Shown one piece after another: positions 40,631-49,457 of a stretch of DNA of 64,000 nucleotides. The stretch lies in the NCBI GenBank assembly GCA_958352855.1, contig CATWQE010000004.1:1-64000 (forward strand), read 5' to 3'. Source of the DNA: an uncultured Bacillota bacterium. Lineage in GTDB: Bacteria; Bacillota; Clostridia; Lachnospirales; Lachnospiraceae. Numbering within the stretch: the first letter of the stretch is position 1; every line of letters starts with the position of its first letter. The notes under the pieces are model-generated. The model did not search any database. It was not told where the DNA came from and saw only the letters and a program-made list of their open reading frames with translations. A program made the translations under genes and the position numbers.

Positions 40631-41312
40631 GATTTTAATTATTGAAGATGAAGAAGCGATTGCAGATTTAGAGAAGGACTATCTGGAATTAAGCGGCTTT
40701 CAGGTGGAAATTGAAAACAGAGGAGATGTGGGACTAAAGAAAGCCCTGGAAGAGGATTATGATTTGTTTATTCTGGATTTAATGCTTCCGGAAGTGGATG
40801 GATTTGAAATCTGCAGGGAAATCAGAAATCAGAAAAACACTCCGATCATCATGGTTTCTGCAAAAAAAGATGATATTGATAAAATCCGCGGTCTTGGGCT
40901 GGGGGCAGACGATTACATGACAAAGCCTTTTAGTCCAAGTGAGCTTGTGGCAAGGGTGAAAGCGCATCTGGCAAGATATGAACGTCTCATTGGTACAGGC
41001 GTTCAGGAAAATGACATTATTGAAATTCGTGGACTGAAAATTGATAAAACTGCCAGAAGAGTATGGATTAATGGAGAAGAGAAAAATTTCACGACCAAGG
41101 AATTTGACCTTCTGACGTTCCTGGCGCAGAATCCCAACAGGGTGTTTACCAAAGATGAACTCTTCAAAGAAATCTGGGCAATGGAATCTATTGGAGATAT
41201 TGCTACGGTTACTGTGCATATTAAGAAGATTCGGGAGAAAATTGAGTTTAACACAGCGAAGCCTCAGTATATTGAGACAATCTGGGGAGTTGGATATCGG
41301 TTTAAGGTGTAG
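40623..41312 (+). CDS. OmpR-family response regulator
   Basis: About 229 residues. The receiver domain has the acidic pocket IIEDEEAIADLE, the phosphorylated Asp in LFILDLMLPEVDGFEI and the Lys in DDYMTKPFSPSELVARV. The C-terminal winged helix reads TKEFDLLTFLAQNPNRVFTK and TVTVHIKKIREKIE. ATG 40623 follows CAGGAGG. It is coupled to the kinase and followed by a terminator at 41343-41383. Confidence 0.95.
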   Translation: MSKILIIEDEEAIADLEKDYLELSGFQVEIENRGDVGLKKALEEDYDLFILDLMLPEVDGFEICREIRNQKNTPIIMVSAKKDDIDKIRGLGLGADDYMTKPFSPSELVARVKAHLARYERLIGTGVQENDIIEIRGLKIDKTARRVWINGEEKNFTTKEFDLLTFLAQNPNRVFTKDELFKEIWAMESIGDIATVTVHIKKIREKIEFNTAKPQYIETIWGVGYRFKV

Positions 41313-41342
41313 GAGTATACAGAGATTTTGGAGTTTAAAGTG

Positions 41343-41425
41343 GGCTGTTGTATCGAAGCGTAGTTGGGTGCAACAGCCTTTGTTATTAAAAAAAATAAGG
41401 AACCAATGCGGGCATCAGTTCCTCG
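41343..41425. terminator. Two facing terminators between the response regulator and the Abi gene
   Basis: A plus-strand hairpin GGCTGTTGTA / TGCAACAGCC with trailing CTTTGTT ends the two-component operon (41343-41383). Next to it a minus-strand hairpin with arms AGGAAC / GTTCCT and inner imperfect pairing, followed by TTATTTTTTTT, ends the Abi gene. Confidence 0.75.
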
Positions 41426-41520
41426 GAAAAACGTTTAAGTTTTTTGAGCTACAATGTTATTATATGTAGCTAAGATTAAAATGTCAACAAGTTTGTATGT
41501 ATAGGTCAGGGTATGTGAAC

Positions 41521-42462
41521 TTATTTTCTGTATTTGTTGCAAAATGTAGTAATTATTTTATTTGTAAAATGGTAGCACTCCTTGATGCTTATATTTTTTT
41601 CAAAGTATTCTTTATGTTGAGGCATTCTTTTGTGAAACAACCAATTTAACTGTTTAATACCATATTGTTTAATGCCACTGCTTTTTATTACGTTTAGGTA
41701 TACATAGACCAAGATGATGAAGTCATGGATTACAGGATTCTTCATCCATGTTGTTCTGCTTTTTTCAGATATTGTTTTAATTTTTGAGATTTCAAATAAA
41801 ATATCTTTATTCTTGTGAAGAACTACATTATAGGGTGCTTTGAGGCTATTAAGTAAACAATTATTGTGTGCTGCGGCATTTCTTAGAAATTTTATTGACC
41901 ATAGATAACTGCTAAAATTATTTTTTGACGGATATTTTGAATAATATAGCTGATATAGGTCAATAAAGTGTCCAAAAGAGAGTACCTCTACAATTTCCCA
42001 GAGAGCATAGTTGTCATCTTCGTCTAAACGTTTTTGAATTAAGTCACTTGCGGCTGATTTTCCAATTTTATCATGAATGGACTTTACGGTGGTAAAGTCT
42101 TGTTCTAGATATTCTTTCACGATTGAGTATCCATCTTCAAGGGGATTTTGGCTCAGATTATAAAGAAGTTGTACTTTCAAGGCATGTTCTATATCCAAGG
42201 CCATTGATAGAATAATTTTTCTCAAATACATGTCTAAAGTAGAAAGCTCTTTTAAGTAAGCAAAATCTAAATTAATATATTGCCCCTTTTTTGAAGTGGT
42301 ATTGTATTTATCATAGTTACGTTCATAAGCTTTTATCTTGAAGTAGTAGGTATTATATTTCAAAAAGCGTTTGGCATCGTCTTTATCTGAATGAAGAAAT
42401 GTAATACCTTTTGCTTGCATATCAGTTATTTGTTCGTCTATAGTTAATTTAGAACGCGTCAT
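41521..42462 (-). CDS. Abi-family (AbiD/AbiF, Abi_2) abortive infection protein
   Basis: About 313 residues. Abi_2 features: TIDEQITDMQAKGITFLHSD at the start, RFLKYNTYYFKIKAYERNY, LDMYLRKIILSMALDIEHAL and the HEPN-type RNAAAHNNCLLNS motif (R-x4-H) near residue 205, a probable RNase site. ATG 42462 follows CAGGTGA. The gene is AT-rich next to its neighbours, has its own terminator and stands alone between core genes, the usual setting of acquired phage defence genes. Related proteins abort phage growth; activity here is inferred. Confidence 0.88.
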   Translation of the reverse strand: MTRSKLTIDEQITDMQAKGITFLHSDKDDAKRFLKYNTYYFKIKAYERNYDKYNTTSKKGQYINLDFAYLKELSTLDMYLRKIILSMALDIEHALKVQLLYNLSQNPLEDGYSIVKEYLEQDFTTVKSIHDKIGKSAASDLIQKRLDEDDNYALWEIVEVLSFGHFIDLYQLYYSKYPSKNNFSSYLWSIKFLRNAAAHNNCLLNSLKAPYNVVLHKNKDILFEISKIKTISEKSRTTWMKNPVIHDFIILVYVYLNVIKSSGIKQYGIKQLNWLFHKRMPQHKEYFEKNISIKECYHFTNKIITTFCNKYRK

Positions 42463-42624
42463 CTCTCTATCACCTGCATTTCGTGTAAACTTGTTAGATT
42501 CTATTATAGTATTATAGATGCTGATAATCAATGAAAAGTTGTTTTTTTGAATTAAAATTTAAATATTTTCAATTGCTTTTATAGAAGGTATTGAAGTCTT
42601 TACATTGAAAAGTCTCATATTCAT

Positions 42625-44058
42625 TTACACCAAAACATAAATATACCTCTGTTCATAGTCTTTCATACCCTGCAGATACATTCCCTGTTGCCTTAAATGC
42701 TCTATCTGAGTCAGAAACTCTTCTGAAATGATTTCGCCAGGCGCTAAAAGAGGAATTCCGGGTGGATACAAATAAGCATATTCCGCAGAAACTCTGCCGC
42801 AGCTTTCTTTTAGAGGGATAGCTTCCGAAGAACCTTCTGCTGCCTGCCAGATAGCATATTTCTGCAGATTTTGTGCTGCAAATTCGGTATTGGTAAACCT
42901 ATACATAGGTGTCTTTGTCTTTTTTGTATCAAAATTTTCGTCTATTTCCAGCAGCGCGCTTACCAACCGGTCAAATCCTTTCTGGCTGTCCATAACACTT
43001 GTGAGCGCCAGTACATATTGTTCTGCTTCCATTTCCATTTCCAGATGATATTTTGTTCTCAGGATTTCATGAAGCTGTGGACCATTGACGGGTGCATCTA
43101 CTGTTGAGATGACGAATTTGGATAAATCCATATCAAAAATGTCCCCTTGTTTTTTTAAATTTATATCTACCAGATGCAGAACTTTCATGGCACATAATTG
43201 TTTTCTTGCTTTTTTCATACGCACAGAAAAAAGTTCAAATTGTTCTGCGCCCTGCTCTTCCAAAAAGCGAAGGCAATAGGAAATTCCTCCCATTAAAAGA
43301 TAGGAAGGGCTGCTGGTCTCGTAAATGCCAAGAAATTCTTCCAGTTTTTCGGTGGAGACTCTGTTGCCTTTTTGGTGAAGCAGAGCAGTTTGTGTCATTG
43401 CTGGTAATGTTTTATGTAAACTATGTATAACTATGTCAGCGCCCAGTTCAAGGGCTGATATCGGAAAAGCCTGGTGAAAGGCAAAGTGAGCGCCATGTGC
43501 TTCGTCTACAATCAGTGGTATTCCATAACTATGTACAATTTGAGCAATCCTGGCTATATCTGACACGATTCCGTCATAGCTTGGAGAGGTGATTACAACA
43601 GCTTCTATGTCTTGATTTTCCTGGAGGGATTTTTCCACATTTTCCGGTGAGATACCGCCATTTAATCCACAAAAAGGTTCATAAGATGGGTATAAATATA
43701 CAGTTTCCAGGCCACGCAGGTAGGCCGCATGATACACTGCTTTATGGCAGTTCCTGGCCATGAGAAGTTTTCCGCCTCTGGAGGTGCAGGCAGAAACCGC
43801 AGCCAGGATACCTGCTGTACTGCCATTTATTAAAAACCAGGTTTTATCTGCATGATATAAAGAAGCAGCTTTTTCCTGATTTTCTTTTATGATACCCTCT
43901 GCGTGATGCAGATTGTCAAAATCCGTTATCTCTGTAATGTCCACTGCATAAGGATTGCTCAGATATTGAGAACAAACCTGACGCTTATGCCCAGGCATGT
44001 GAAAAGGGTAAAAATCAGTCTGGCTGTATTCATATAAAGCTTGGTCAAGGTAATTCAT
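42625..44058 (-). CDS. Orn/Lys/Arg decarboxylase family protein (YaaO/SpeA-like)
   Basis: About 477 residues of a PLP enzyme. MNYLDQALYEYSQTDFYPFH with MPGHKR opens the protein; the PLP lysine lies in VIHSLHKTLPAMTQTALLHQ; VDEAHGAHF is also present, and YLYPPGIPLLAPGEIISEE ends the C-terminal domain. It decarboxylates a basic amino acid; which one cannot be told. ATG 44058 follows GGAG at eight bases. In Bacillus the homologue yaaO precedes tmk-holB-yaaT; here it is divergent from that block. Confidence 0.92.
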   Translation of the reverse strand: MNYLDQALYEYSQTDFYPFHMPGHKRQVCSQYLSNPYAVDITEITDFDNLHHAEGIIKENQEKAASLYHADKTWFLINGSTAGILAAVSACTSRGGKLLMARNCHKAVYHAAYLRGLETVYLYPSYEPFCGLNGGISPENVEKSLQENQDIEAVVITSPSYDGIVSDIARIAQIVHSYGIPLIVDEAHGAHFAFHQAFPISALELGADIVIHSLHKTLPAMTQTALLHQKGNRVSTEKLEEFLGIYETSSPSYLLMGGISYCLRFLEEQGAEQFELFSVRMKKARKQLCAMKVLHLVDINLKKQGDIFDMDLSKFVISTVDAPVNGPQLHEILRTKYHLEMEMEAEQYVLALTSVMDSQKGFDRLVSALLEIDENFDTKKTKTPMYRFTNTEFAAQNLQKYAIWQAAEGSSEAIPLKESCGRVSAEYAYLYPPGIPLLAPGEIISEEFLTQIEHLRQQGMYLQGMKDYEQRYIYVLV

Positions 44059-44180
44059 AAGTCTGTCTCCATTAAAATATTCGTGGCCTGCCGGTATAAT
44101 CTGCCACGCCAGTGGCAGTAAGCCAATGGAAACATTATACCACAAAATAGAAATAATATCTGTGTGGATTTTTTACTTTC

Positions 44181-44203
44181 TTTATCACATAAAGTGTGAT
44201 AAA
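44181..44203. promoter_or_regulatory. Perfect palindrome between divergent genes
   Basis: TTTATCACA-TAAAG-TGTGATAAA has nine-base perfect arms. It lies between the decarboxylase (minus) and the PD-(D/E)XK-like gene (plus) and looks like an operator. The form TGTGA/TCACA recalls Crp/Fnr-type sites, but the five-base centre differs. The binder is unknown. Confidence 0.55.
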
Positions 44204-44355
44204 ATAAAGAAAAAGCATTATTTTCTATTTGTTCTATTAGCTTTGCTAATCTATTTTCAATTCTTTTTCGGAAAATTCTTGCTTTTACCCATGTCTATTG
44301 CAGGAGTTTCCGGAAAACAGAAATCTCCTGTACCTAATTAAAAAAGGAGGTTTCT

Positions 44356-45228
44356 ATGAAAGAAGAGCCAAAACAGGGGAGTGAGGTTTCTTTGCCTGAA
44401 GATTCTCCGATTCAGTGGCATCCGGCTTTTTATGCTGGCATTCAGATTGAGTTTGGCAAAGAGGCAAAGTATCTTACCTTTGAGTCTGAACATCTGCTTG
44501 GCTCAAAGCCCATGCAGATTGATGTTATCGTGAAAAAAGAGGAAAACAGAACACTAAAGAAAAATATTGGCAGAATATTCCGCAGATACAACATTATTGA
44601 GTACAAAGGCCCTGGGGACTATCTGAGTATTGATGATTTTTATAAGGTATACGGCTATGCCTGTTTTTATAAATCTGATACCAGAAGTGCAGACAGTATA
44701 AAAATCAGAGATTTAACAATTACTCTGGTAAGTCAGTGCTATCCCCGGAAATTAATTGCTCATTTGCGGCAGAAACGTGGCTACGAAGTACAATGTATCG
44801 AACCTGGTATCTATCAGGTAAGAGGTGATATCATTCCTATACAGATTCTTGTGACCAGGCGGATGTCTCCGGAGAAAAACCTGTGGCTGCGGAATCTCAC
44901 CGACCATATACAGAGTACAGAAGAAGCAAAAAAACTGCTGGAAGAATATAAGAAACATAAAACAGATAAACTTTACGAGTCCATAGTGAACATTATTATG
45001 AATGCAAATAAGGATTTATTTAAGGAGATGGATATTATGTGTGAAGCATTGATGGAATTAATGAAAGACGAACTGGAAGAAAGAGAACGTCTTGGTGAAC
45101 AGCAAGGAGAAGACAGGGTGAATCAACTGATAGAAAAGCTGATAAGTCTTAACCGCATGGATGATGTTGTTAAATCTGTATCAGACAGGTTGTATCAAAA
45201 ACAGCTTTTTGCGGAATTTCACCTTTAA
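44356..45228 (+). CDS. PD-(D/E)XK nuclease-like protein (Rpn/transposase-type)
   Basis: A 290-residue protein. QIDVIVKKEENR followed by RRYNIIEYKGPGDYLSIDDF gives the D...ExK core of the PD-(D/E)XK fold near residues 55-85, and YKVYGYACFYKSD follows as in Rpn-like proteins. The C-terminal third is helical and charged (DELEERERLGEQQGEDRVNQ). Several such paralogues are common in Lachnospiraceae, as I recall, with no known function. AAAGGAGG precedes the ATG. A nuclease role is inferred. Confidence 0.7.
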   Translation: MKEEPKQGSEVSLPEDSPIQWHPAFYAGIQIEFGKEAKYLTFESEHLLGSKPMQIDVIVKKEENRTLKKNIGRIFRRYNIIEYKGPGDYLSIDDFYKVYGYACFYKSDTRSADSIKIRDLTITLVSQCYPRKLIAHLRQKRGYEVQCIEPGIYQVRGDIIPIQILVTRRMSPEKNLWLRNLTDHIQSTEEAKKLLEEYKKHKTDKLYESIVNIIMNANKDLFKEMDIMCEALMELMKDELEERERLGEQQGEDRVNQLIEKLISLNRMDDVVKSVSDRLYQKQLFAEFHL

Positions 45229-45256
45229 TATACCTGTGAATTTTCTTTTCATTCCA

Positions 45257-45285
45257 TTGCACAACCTTTAGCCTCATGATATGAT
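45257..45285 (+). promoter_or_regulatory. Promoter of the kinase-holB operon
   Basis: TTGCAC at 45257-45262 and TATGAT at 45280-45285 are spaced by 17 bases, 30 bases before the TTG start of the guanylate kinase-like gene. Confidence 0.65.
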
Positions 45286-45315
45286 TGCTGTAGACAGAAA
45301 GAGAGGTCATTAAAA

Positions 45316-45903
45316 TTGGGAAAGATTTTTTATATTATGGGGAAGAGTTCTTCTGGTAAAGATACCATTTACAGCAGAATCATGCAGGATGAAGAACTGC
45401 ATTTGAATAAGATTATTCTTTATACCACCAGACCCATGAGAGAAGGGGAGGAAGCTGGAAGAGAGTATCATTTTGTGGATGAGAAGGTGTTTCAGAAATT
45501 CCAGGAACAGGGGAGAATTATTGAGTCCAGAACATACCACACCGTATATGGTCCCTGGATTTATTTTACAGCAGATGACGGGCAGATTACGTTGGAAGAG
45601 AATGATTATCTGGGAATTGGAACACTGGAATCTTATGAAGGAATGAAAAAATATTATGGAGAAGAGAATGTCTATCCATTATATATAGAAGTAGAAGACG
45701 GTCAGCGGTTGAAACGGGCCATTAGAAGAGAAGAACAGCAGCAGATTCCTAAATATGAAGAGATGTGCAGACGCTTTCTGGCTGATGCAGAGGACTTTTC
45801 AGAAGACAAACTGGAAGGCGCTGGTATTCGGAAACGATTCGACAATAAGGAGCTGGAGAATTGTATAAAAGAAATTAAAAACTGTATACAAAAGTTGCAG
45901 TAG
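45316..45903 (+). CDS. Guanylate kinase-like protein
   Basis: A 195-residue P-loop protein: YIMGKSSSGKDTIYSRIMQD, YTTRPMREGEEAGREYHFVD and the GTLESYEGMKKYYG region. These match guanylate kinase, but the sequence is diverged and ends in an unusual Lys/Ile-rich tail. It begins with TTG after AGAGAGG. It occupies the place taken by thymidylate kinase (tmk) before holB in Bacillus. It may be a second guanylate kinase or a paralogue with another substrate. Confidence 0.8.
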   Translation: MGKIFYIMGKSSSGKDTIYSRIMQDEELHLNKIILYTTRPMREGEEAGREYHFVDEKVFQKFQEQGRIIESRTYHTVYGPWIYFTADDGQITLEENDYLGIGTLESYEGMKKYYGEENVYPLYIEVEDGQRLKRAIRREEQQQIPKYEEMCRRFLADAEDFSEDKLEGAGIRKRFDNKELENCIKEIKNCIQKLQ

Positions 45904-45924
45904 ACGGAAAAGATATGCTATAAT
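45895..45924 (+). promoter_or_regulatory. Internal promoter before holB
   Basis: TTGCAG at 45895-45900 and an extended -10 TGCTATAAT ending at 45924 are spaced by 18 bases. It overlaps the end of the kinase-like gene and lies just before the holB ribosome site AAGAGGTGAG. Confidence 0.55.
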
Positions 45925-45956
45925 TGGCTATATCATTGGAAAAGAGGTGAGTTGCA

Positions 45957-46946
45957 ATGCAGGAAGTAAAGAACGTATTAGGACATGAAGAGATTTTAAA
46001 GCATTTACAAAATGCAGCAGCCATGGAACAGGTTTCCCATTCTTATATTTTTGCAGGAGAGAAGGGAAGCGGAAAGAAACTTCTGGCAAAACTTTTTGCC
46101 ATGACATTGCAATGTGAAAAACATGGAAAGGAACCATGTCTGCATTGTAGTTCCTGTAAAAAAGCTATGAACCGAAATCATCCGGATATTGTATATATCA
46201 GTCATGAAAAACCGGCCTCCATAGGGATCGAAGATATCAGAGAACAACTGATTGGAGATGTGGCTATTAAGCCATATACAGGGCCATATAAGATTTATAT
46301 TGTAGACGAAGCAGAGAAAATGACGGTTCAGGCTCAGAATGCTCTTTTGAAAACCATTGAAGAACCGCCGGCTTATGCGGTGATTCTGCTTTTGGTAAGC
46401 AATGAGGGAGCGTTGCTTCCTACTATTTCTTCCAGATGTGTGACTCTGAACTTTAAACCTGTGCGGGATGAAGTGATTAAGAAATATTTGATGGAAGAGC
46501 TTCATGTGCCGGATTACCAGGCAGAGGTCAGCGTTGCCTTTGCACAGGGTAATGTGGGGAAGGCGAAACAGATTGCCACAGCAGAAGATTTTTCAGATAT
46601 GATGGAGGCAGCTTTCCGTATTTTGAAGAAAGGAAAGGATATGGAGGTCTACGAAATGGTAGATGCCATTAAATTACTTTCCGAGCAAAAGCATACAGTC
46701 TATGAATATCTGGACTTGTTCCTGGTATGGTTTAGGGATGTGTTGATGTTTAAAGCCACTCATGAGATGGATGGTCTGGTATTCCGTCAGGAGTATAACG
46801 CCATTAAAAACAGGGCGGACAGCAGTTCTTATGAGGGGCTTGAGAATATTATCAAAGCCATTGAGACTGCCAAGGCGCGTTTGCAGGCAAACGTGAATTT
46901 TGATTTAACTATGGAACTTTTGTTCCTGACAATCAGGGAGAACTAA
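45957..46946 (+). CDS. holB: DNA polymerase III delta' subunit
   Basis: A 329-residue clamp-loader subunit. P-loop AGEKGSGKKLLAKLFAMTLQ, the four-Cys zinc module PCLHCSSCKKAMNRNHPDI and the SRC motif LLPTISSRCVTLNFKPV are present. It is part of the DNA polymerase III clamp loader. It is followed at once by ricT, as in most Firmicutes. Confidence 0.92.
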   Translation: MQEVKNVLGHEEILKHLQNAAAMEQVSHSYIFAGEKGSGKKLLAKLFAMTLQCEKHGKEPCLHCSSCKKAMNRNHPDIVYISHEKPASIGIEDIREQLIGDVAIKPYTGPYKIYIVDEAEKMTVQAQNALLKTIEEPPAYAVILLLVSNEGALLPTISSRCVTLNFKPVRDEVIKKYLMEELHVPDYQAEVSVAFAQGNVGKAKQIATAEDFSDMMEAAFRILKKGKDMEVYEMVDAIKLLSEQKHTVYEYLDLFLVWFRDVLMFKATHEMDGLVFRQEYNAIKNRADSSSYEGLENIIKAIETAKARLQANVNFDLTMELLFLTIREN

Positions 46947-46947
46947 G

Positions 46948-47832
46948 ATGACAAGAGTAATTGGAGTTAGATTTCGCAATGTTGGGAAAATCTATTACTT
47001 TTCACCAAAGAATCTGGAAATACATGCAGGAGACCATGTAATTGTAGAAACTGCCAGAGGGGTTGAGTATGGAAGTGTTGTGCTGCCCCCAAGGGATGTG
47101 GAAGATGAAAAGGTGATTCAGCCTTTGAAGGAGGTTATCCGCATTGCAAATCCTCAGGATGATAAGAAAGAAGAGATAAACCGGAAGAAGGAGAAAGAGG
47201 CTTTCCAGGTATGCCTGAAGAAAATCAGGGAGCATGGTCTGGAAATGAAGCTCATTGATGTGGAGTATACATTTGATAATAATAAAATTCTGTTTTATTT
47301 CACTGCAGATGGAAGGATTGATTTCCGGGAATTAGTAAAAGATTTGGCGGCAATTTTTAAAACCAGAATTGAACTCAGACAAATCGGAGTAAGAGATGAA
47401 ACAAAGATTTTAGGTGGAATCGGTATTTGCGGAAGACCGCTTTGCTGTCACACATATCTGTCTGAATTTGTTCCTGTGTCTATTAAGATGGCAAAAGAAC
47501 AGAATCTGTCCTTGAATCCTACTAAGATTTCCGGCGTCTGCGGCAGATTGATGTGCTGCCTGAAAAATGAGGAAGAAACTTATGAAGAGCTGAACCGGAA
47601 GCTTCCCAATACAGGAGACAGAGTGACCACACCGGAGGGATTAAAAGGTGAGGTGCAGAGTGTAAATGTATTGAGGCAGTTGGTGAAAGTCATTGTAGAT
47701 ATAGAGGATGAGAAAGAAATCAGGGAATATCAGGCATCAGAGCTGAAATTTAAAACAAGGCAGAAAAAGGAAAAACTAAAGCTGACAGAAGAAGAACTGA
47801 AAGCATTGAAAGAACTGGAAAAGGATAAATAG
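46948..47832 (+). CDS. ricT: PSP1/RicT family regulator (YaaT)
   Basis: A 294-residue PSP1-domain protein. The Fe-S Cys clusters ICGRPLCCHTYLSEF and SGVCGRLMCCLKNEEETYEE are intact. RicT (YaaT) of Bacillus subtilis works with RicA and RicF to support mRNA maturation by RNase Y and to promote phosphorelay to Spo0A. It begins two bases after the holB stop. The C-terminal tail is Lys/Glu-rich. Confidence 0.95.
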   Translation: MTRVIGVRFRNVGKIYYFSPKNLEIHAGDHVIVETARGVEYGSVVLPPRDVEDEKVIQPLKEVIRIANPQDDKKEEINRKKEKEAFQVCLKKIREHGLEMKLIDVEYTFDNNKILFYFTADGRIDFRELVKDLAAIFKTRIELRQIGVRDETKILGGIGICGRPLCCHTYLSEFVPVSIKMAKEQNLSLNPTKISGVCGRLMCCLKNEEETYEELNRKLPNTGDRVTTPEGLKGEVQSVNVLRQLVKVIVDIEDEKEIREYQASELKFKTRQKKEKLKLTEEELKALKELEKDK

Positions 47833-47844
47833 AGAGGATAGATC

Positions 47845-48597
47845 ATGGACAGAGAAGATTTGATTCTGGAACATGAAAGGCTGGATGATCTTCAAAACGG
47901 ATATATGCTGATACAGAATCCGAAGCAGTTTTGTTTTGGCTTAGACGCAGTGCTGCTCTCCTGGTTTGCAAATGTAAAACCAGAAGAAAAGGTATTGGAT
48001 ATGGGGACGGGTACAGGAATCGTCCCCATTTTATTAAAGGCAAGATATCCCCAGGGAAAGTATACCGGTCTTGAAATACAGGAAGAAAGTGCAGATGTAG
48101 CCAGAAGAAGTGTGGCGTATAATCATCTGGAACAGGACATTGTCATTACAACGGGAGATATTAAGGAGGCCGCAGCCATTTATGGAGGGTCTTTTTTTGA
48201 TGTGGTTACTACGAACCCGCCTTATATGGTGGGAAGCCATGGGCTGACGGGAAATAATCAGGCAAAAATGATTGCCAGACATGAAACCTTGTGTACTCTG
48301 GAGGATGTGATTTCCCAGGCAGCCAGGGTGCTGAAACCAAGGGGGCGTTTTTATATGGTACACAGACCTTTTCGGCTTGCGGAGATTCTGTCAGTGATGG
48401 TAAAGTACAGGCTTGAGCCCAAAAGAATGCAGTTGGTGCATCCCTATGTGGATAAGGAGCCAAATATGGTCTTAATCGAAGGACTGCGTGGGGGAAACTC
48501 CAGAATGACAGTGGAAAAACCTTTGATTGTGTATGAAAAACCAGGAGTTTATACAAAGGAAGTGTTGGATATTTACGGACAGGAGACCAAGAAATGA
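47845..48597 (+). CDS. trmN6: tRNA1(Val) (adenine37-N6)-methyltransferase family (TrmN6/YabB)
   Basis: A 250-residue SAM-dependent methyltransferase. The SAM loop VLDMGTGTGIVPILLKARYP and the N6-adenine motif VTTNPPYMVGSHG are clear. It opens with LDDLQNGYMLIQNPKQFCFG, as in the YfiC/YabB family that modifies tRNA position 37. It overlaps rsmI by four bases in the holB-ricT operon. Confidence 0.9.
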   Translation: MDREDLILEHERLDDLQNGYMLIQNPKQFCFGLDAVLLSWFANVKPEEKVLDMGTGTGIVPILLKARYPQGKYTGLEIQEESADVARRSVAYNHLEQDIVITTGDIKEAAAIYGGSFFDVVTTNPPYMVGSHGLTGNNQAKMIARHETLCTLEDVISQAARVLKPRGRFYMVHRPFRLAEILSVMVKYRLEPKRMQLVHPYVDKEPNMVLIEGLRGGNSRMTVEKPLIVYEKPGVYTKEVLDIYGQETKK

Positions 48598-49436
48598 GTG
48601 GAATGTTATATCTTTGCGCAACACCTATTGGAAATCTGGAGGATATTACCTATAGGGTGCTGCGGATTTTAAAGGAAGTGGATTTGATTGCAGCAGAGGA
48701 TACCAGAAACAGTATTAAGCTGCTGAATCATTTTGAAATCAAGACGCCCATGACCAGCTATCATGAGTATAATAAGTTTGATAAAGGCCGCTATCTGGTG
48801 GAGCAGATGCTGGAGGGAAAAAATATTGCGCTGATTACAGACGCCGGAACGCCTGGGATTTCAGACCCGGGAGAAGAACTGGTAGCCATGTGTTATGAGG
48901 CCGGAATTCAGGTGACTTCACTTCCGGGGGCGGCGGCCTGTATTACAGCGCTGACCTTATCAGGACTTTCCACCAGACGGTTTGCTTTTGAGGCCTTTTT
49001 GCCTTCTGATAAAAAAGAGCGGGCAGTGATTTTAGAAGAATTAAAGCAGGAAACGCGAACGATTATTCTTTATGAAGCGCCACACAGACTGGTGAAAACC
49101 TTGGAAGAATTGCAGGAAAGCCTGGGAGACAGAAAGATTTCTCTGTGCAGAGAATTGACCAAGAAGCATGAGACAGTGTTCAGGGGAAGCCTTTTAAAGG
49201 CTGTTTCCTGGTACAAAGAAAATCCACCAAAGGGCGAGTGCGTTATGGTGCTGGCAGGACGTTCCAGGGAAGAGATAGAGCAGGAAGCCAGGGAGAAGTG
49301 GGAGGATATGCCGCTGGAAGAGCATATGGAATATTATATGCGACAGGGCATTGACAAGAAGGAGGCCATGAAGCTGGTAGCAAAGGACAGAGGTATCAGC
49401 AAACGGGATGTATATCAGGCGTTATTAAAGAACTAA
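48594..49436 (+). CDS. rsmI: 16S rRNA (cytidine1402-2'-O)-methyltransferase
   Basis: A 280-residue tetrapyrrole-methylase-fold enzyme. LYLCATPIGNLEDITYRVLR, AAEDTRNSIKLLNHF, ALITDAGTPGISDPGEELVA and VTSLPGAAACITALTLSGLS are RsmI signatures. It 2'-O-methylates C1402 of 16S rRNA. It is the last gene of the coupled block and has a C-terminal KKEAMKLVAKDRGISKRDVY helical domain. Confidence 0.96.
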   Translation: MSGMLYLCATPIGNLEDITYRVLRILKEVDLIAAEDTRNSIKLLNHFEIKTPMTSYHEYNKFDKGRYLVEQMLEGKNIALITDAGTPGISDPGEELVAMCYEAGIQVTSLPGAAACITALTLSGLSTRRFAFEAFLPSDKKERAVILEELKQETRTIILYEAPHRLVKTLEELQESLGDRKISLCRELTKKHETVFRGSLLKAVSWYKENPPKGECVMVLAGRSREEIEQEAREKWEDMPLEEHMEYYMRQGIDKKEAMKLVAKDRGISKRDVYQALLKN

Positions 49437-49457
49437 AGCTACAGAACGGAGAAGGTT

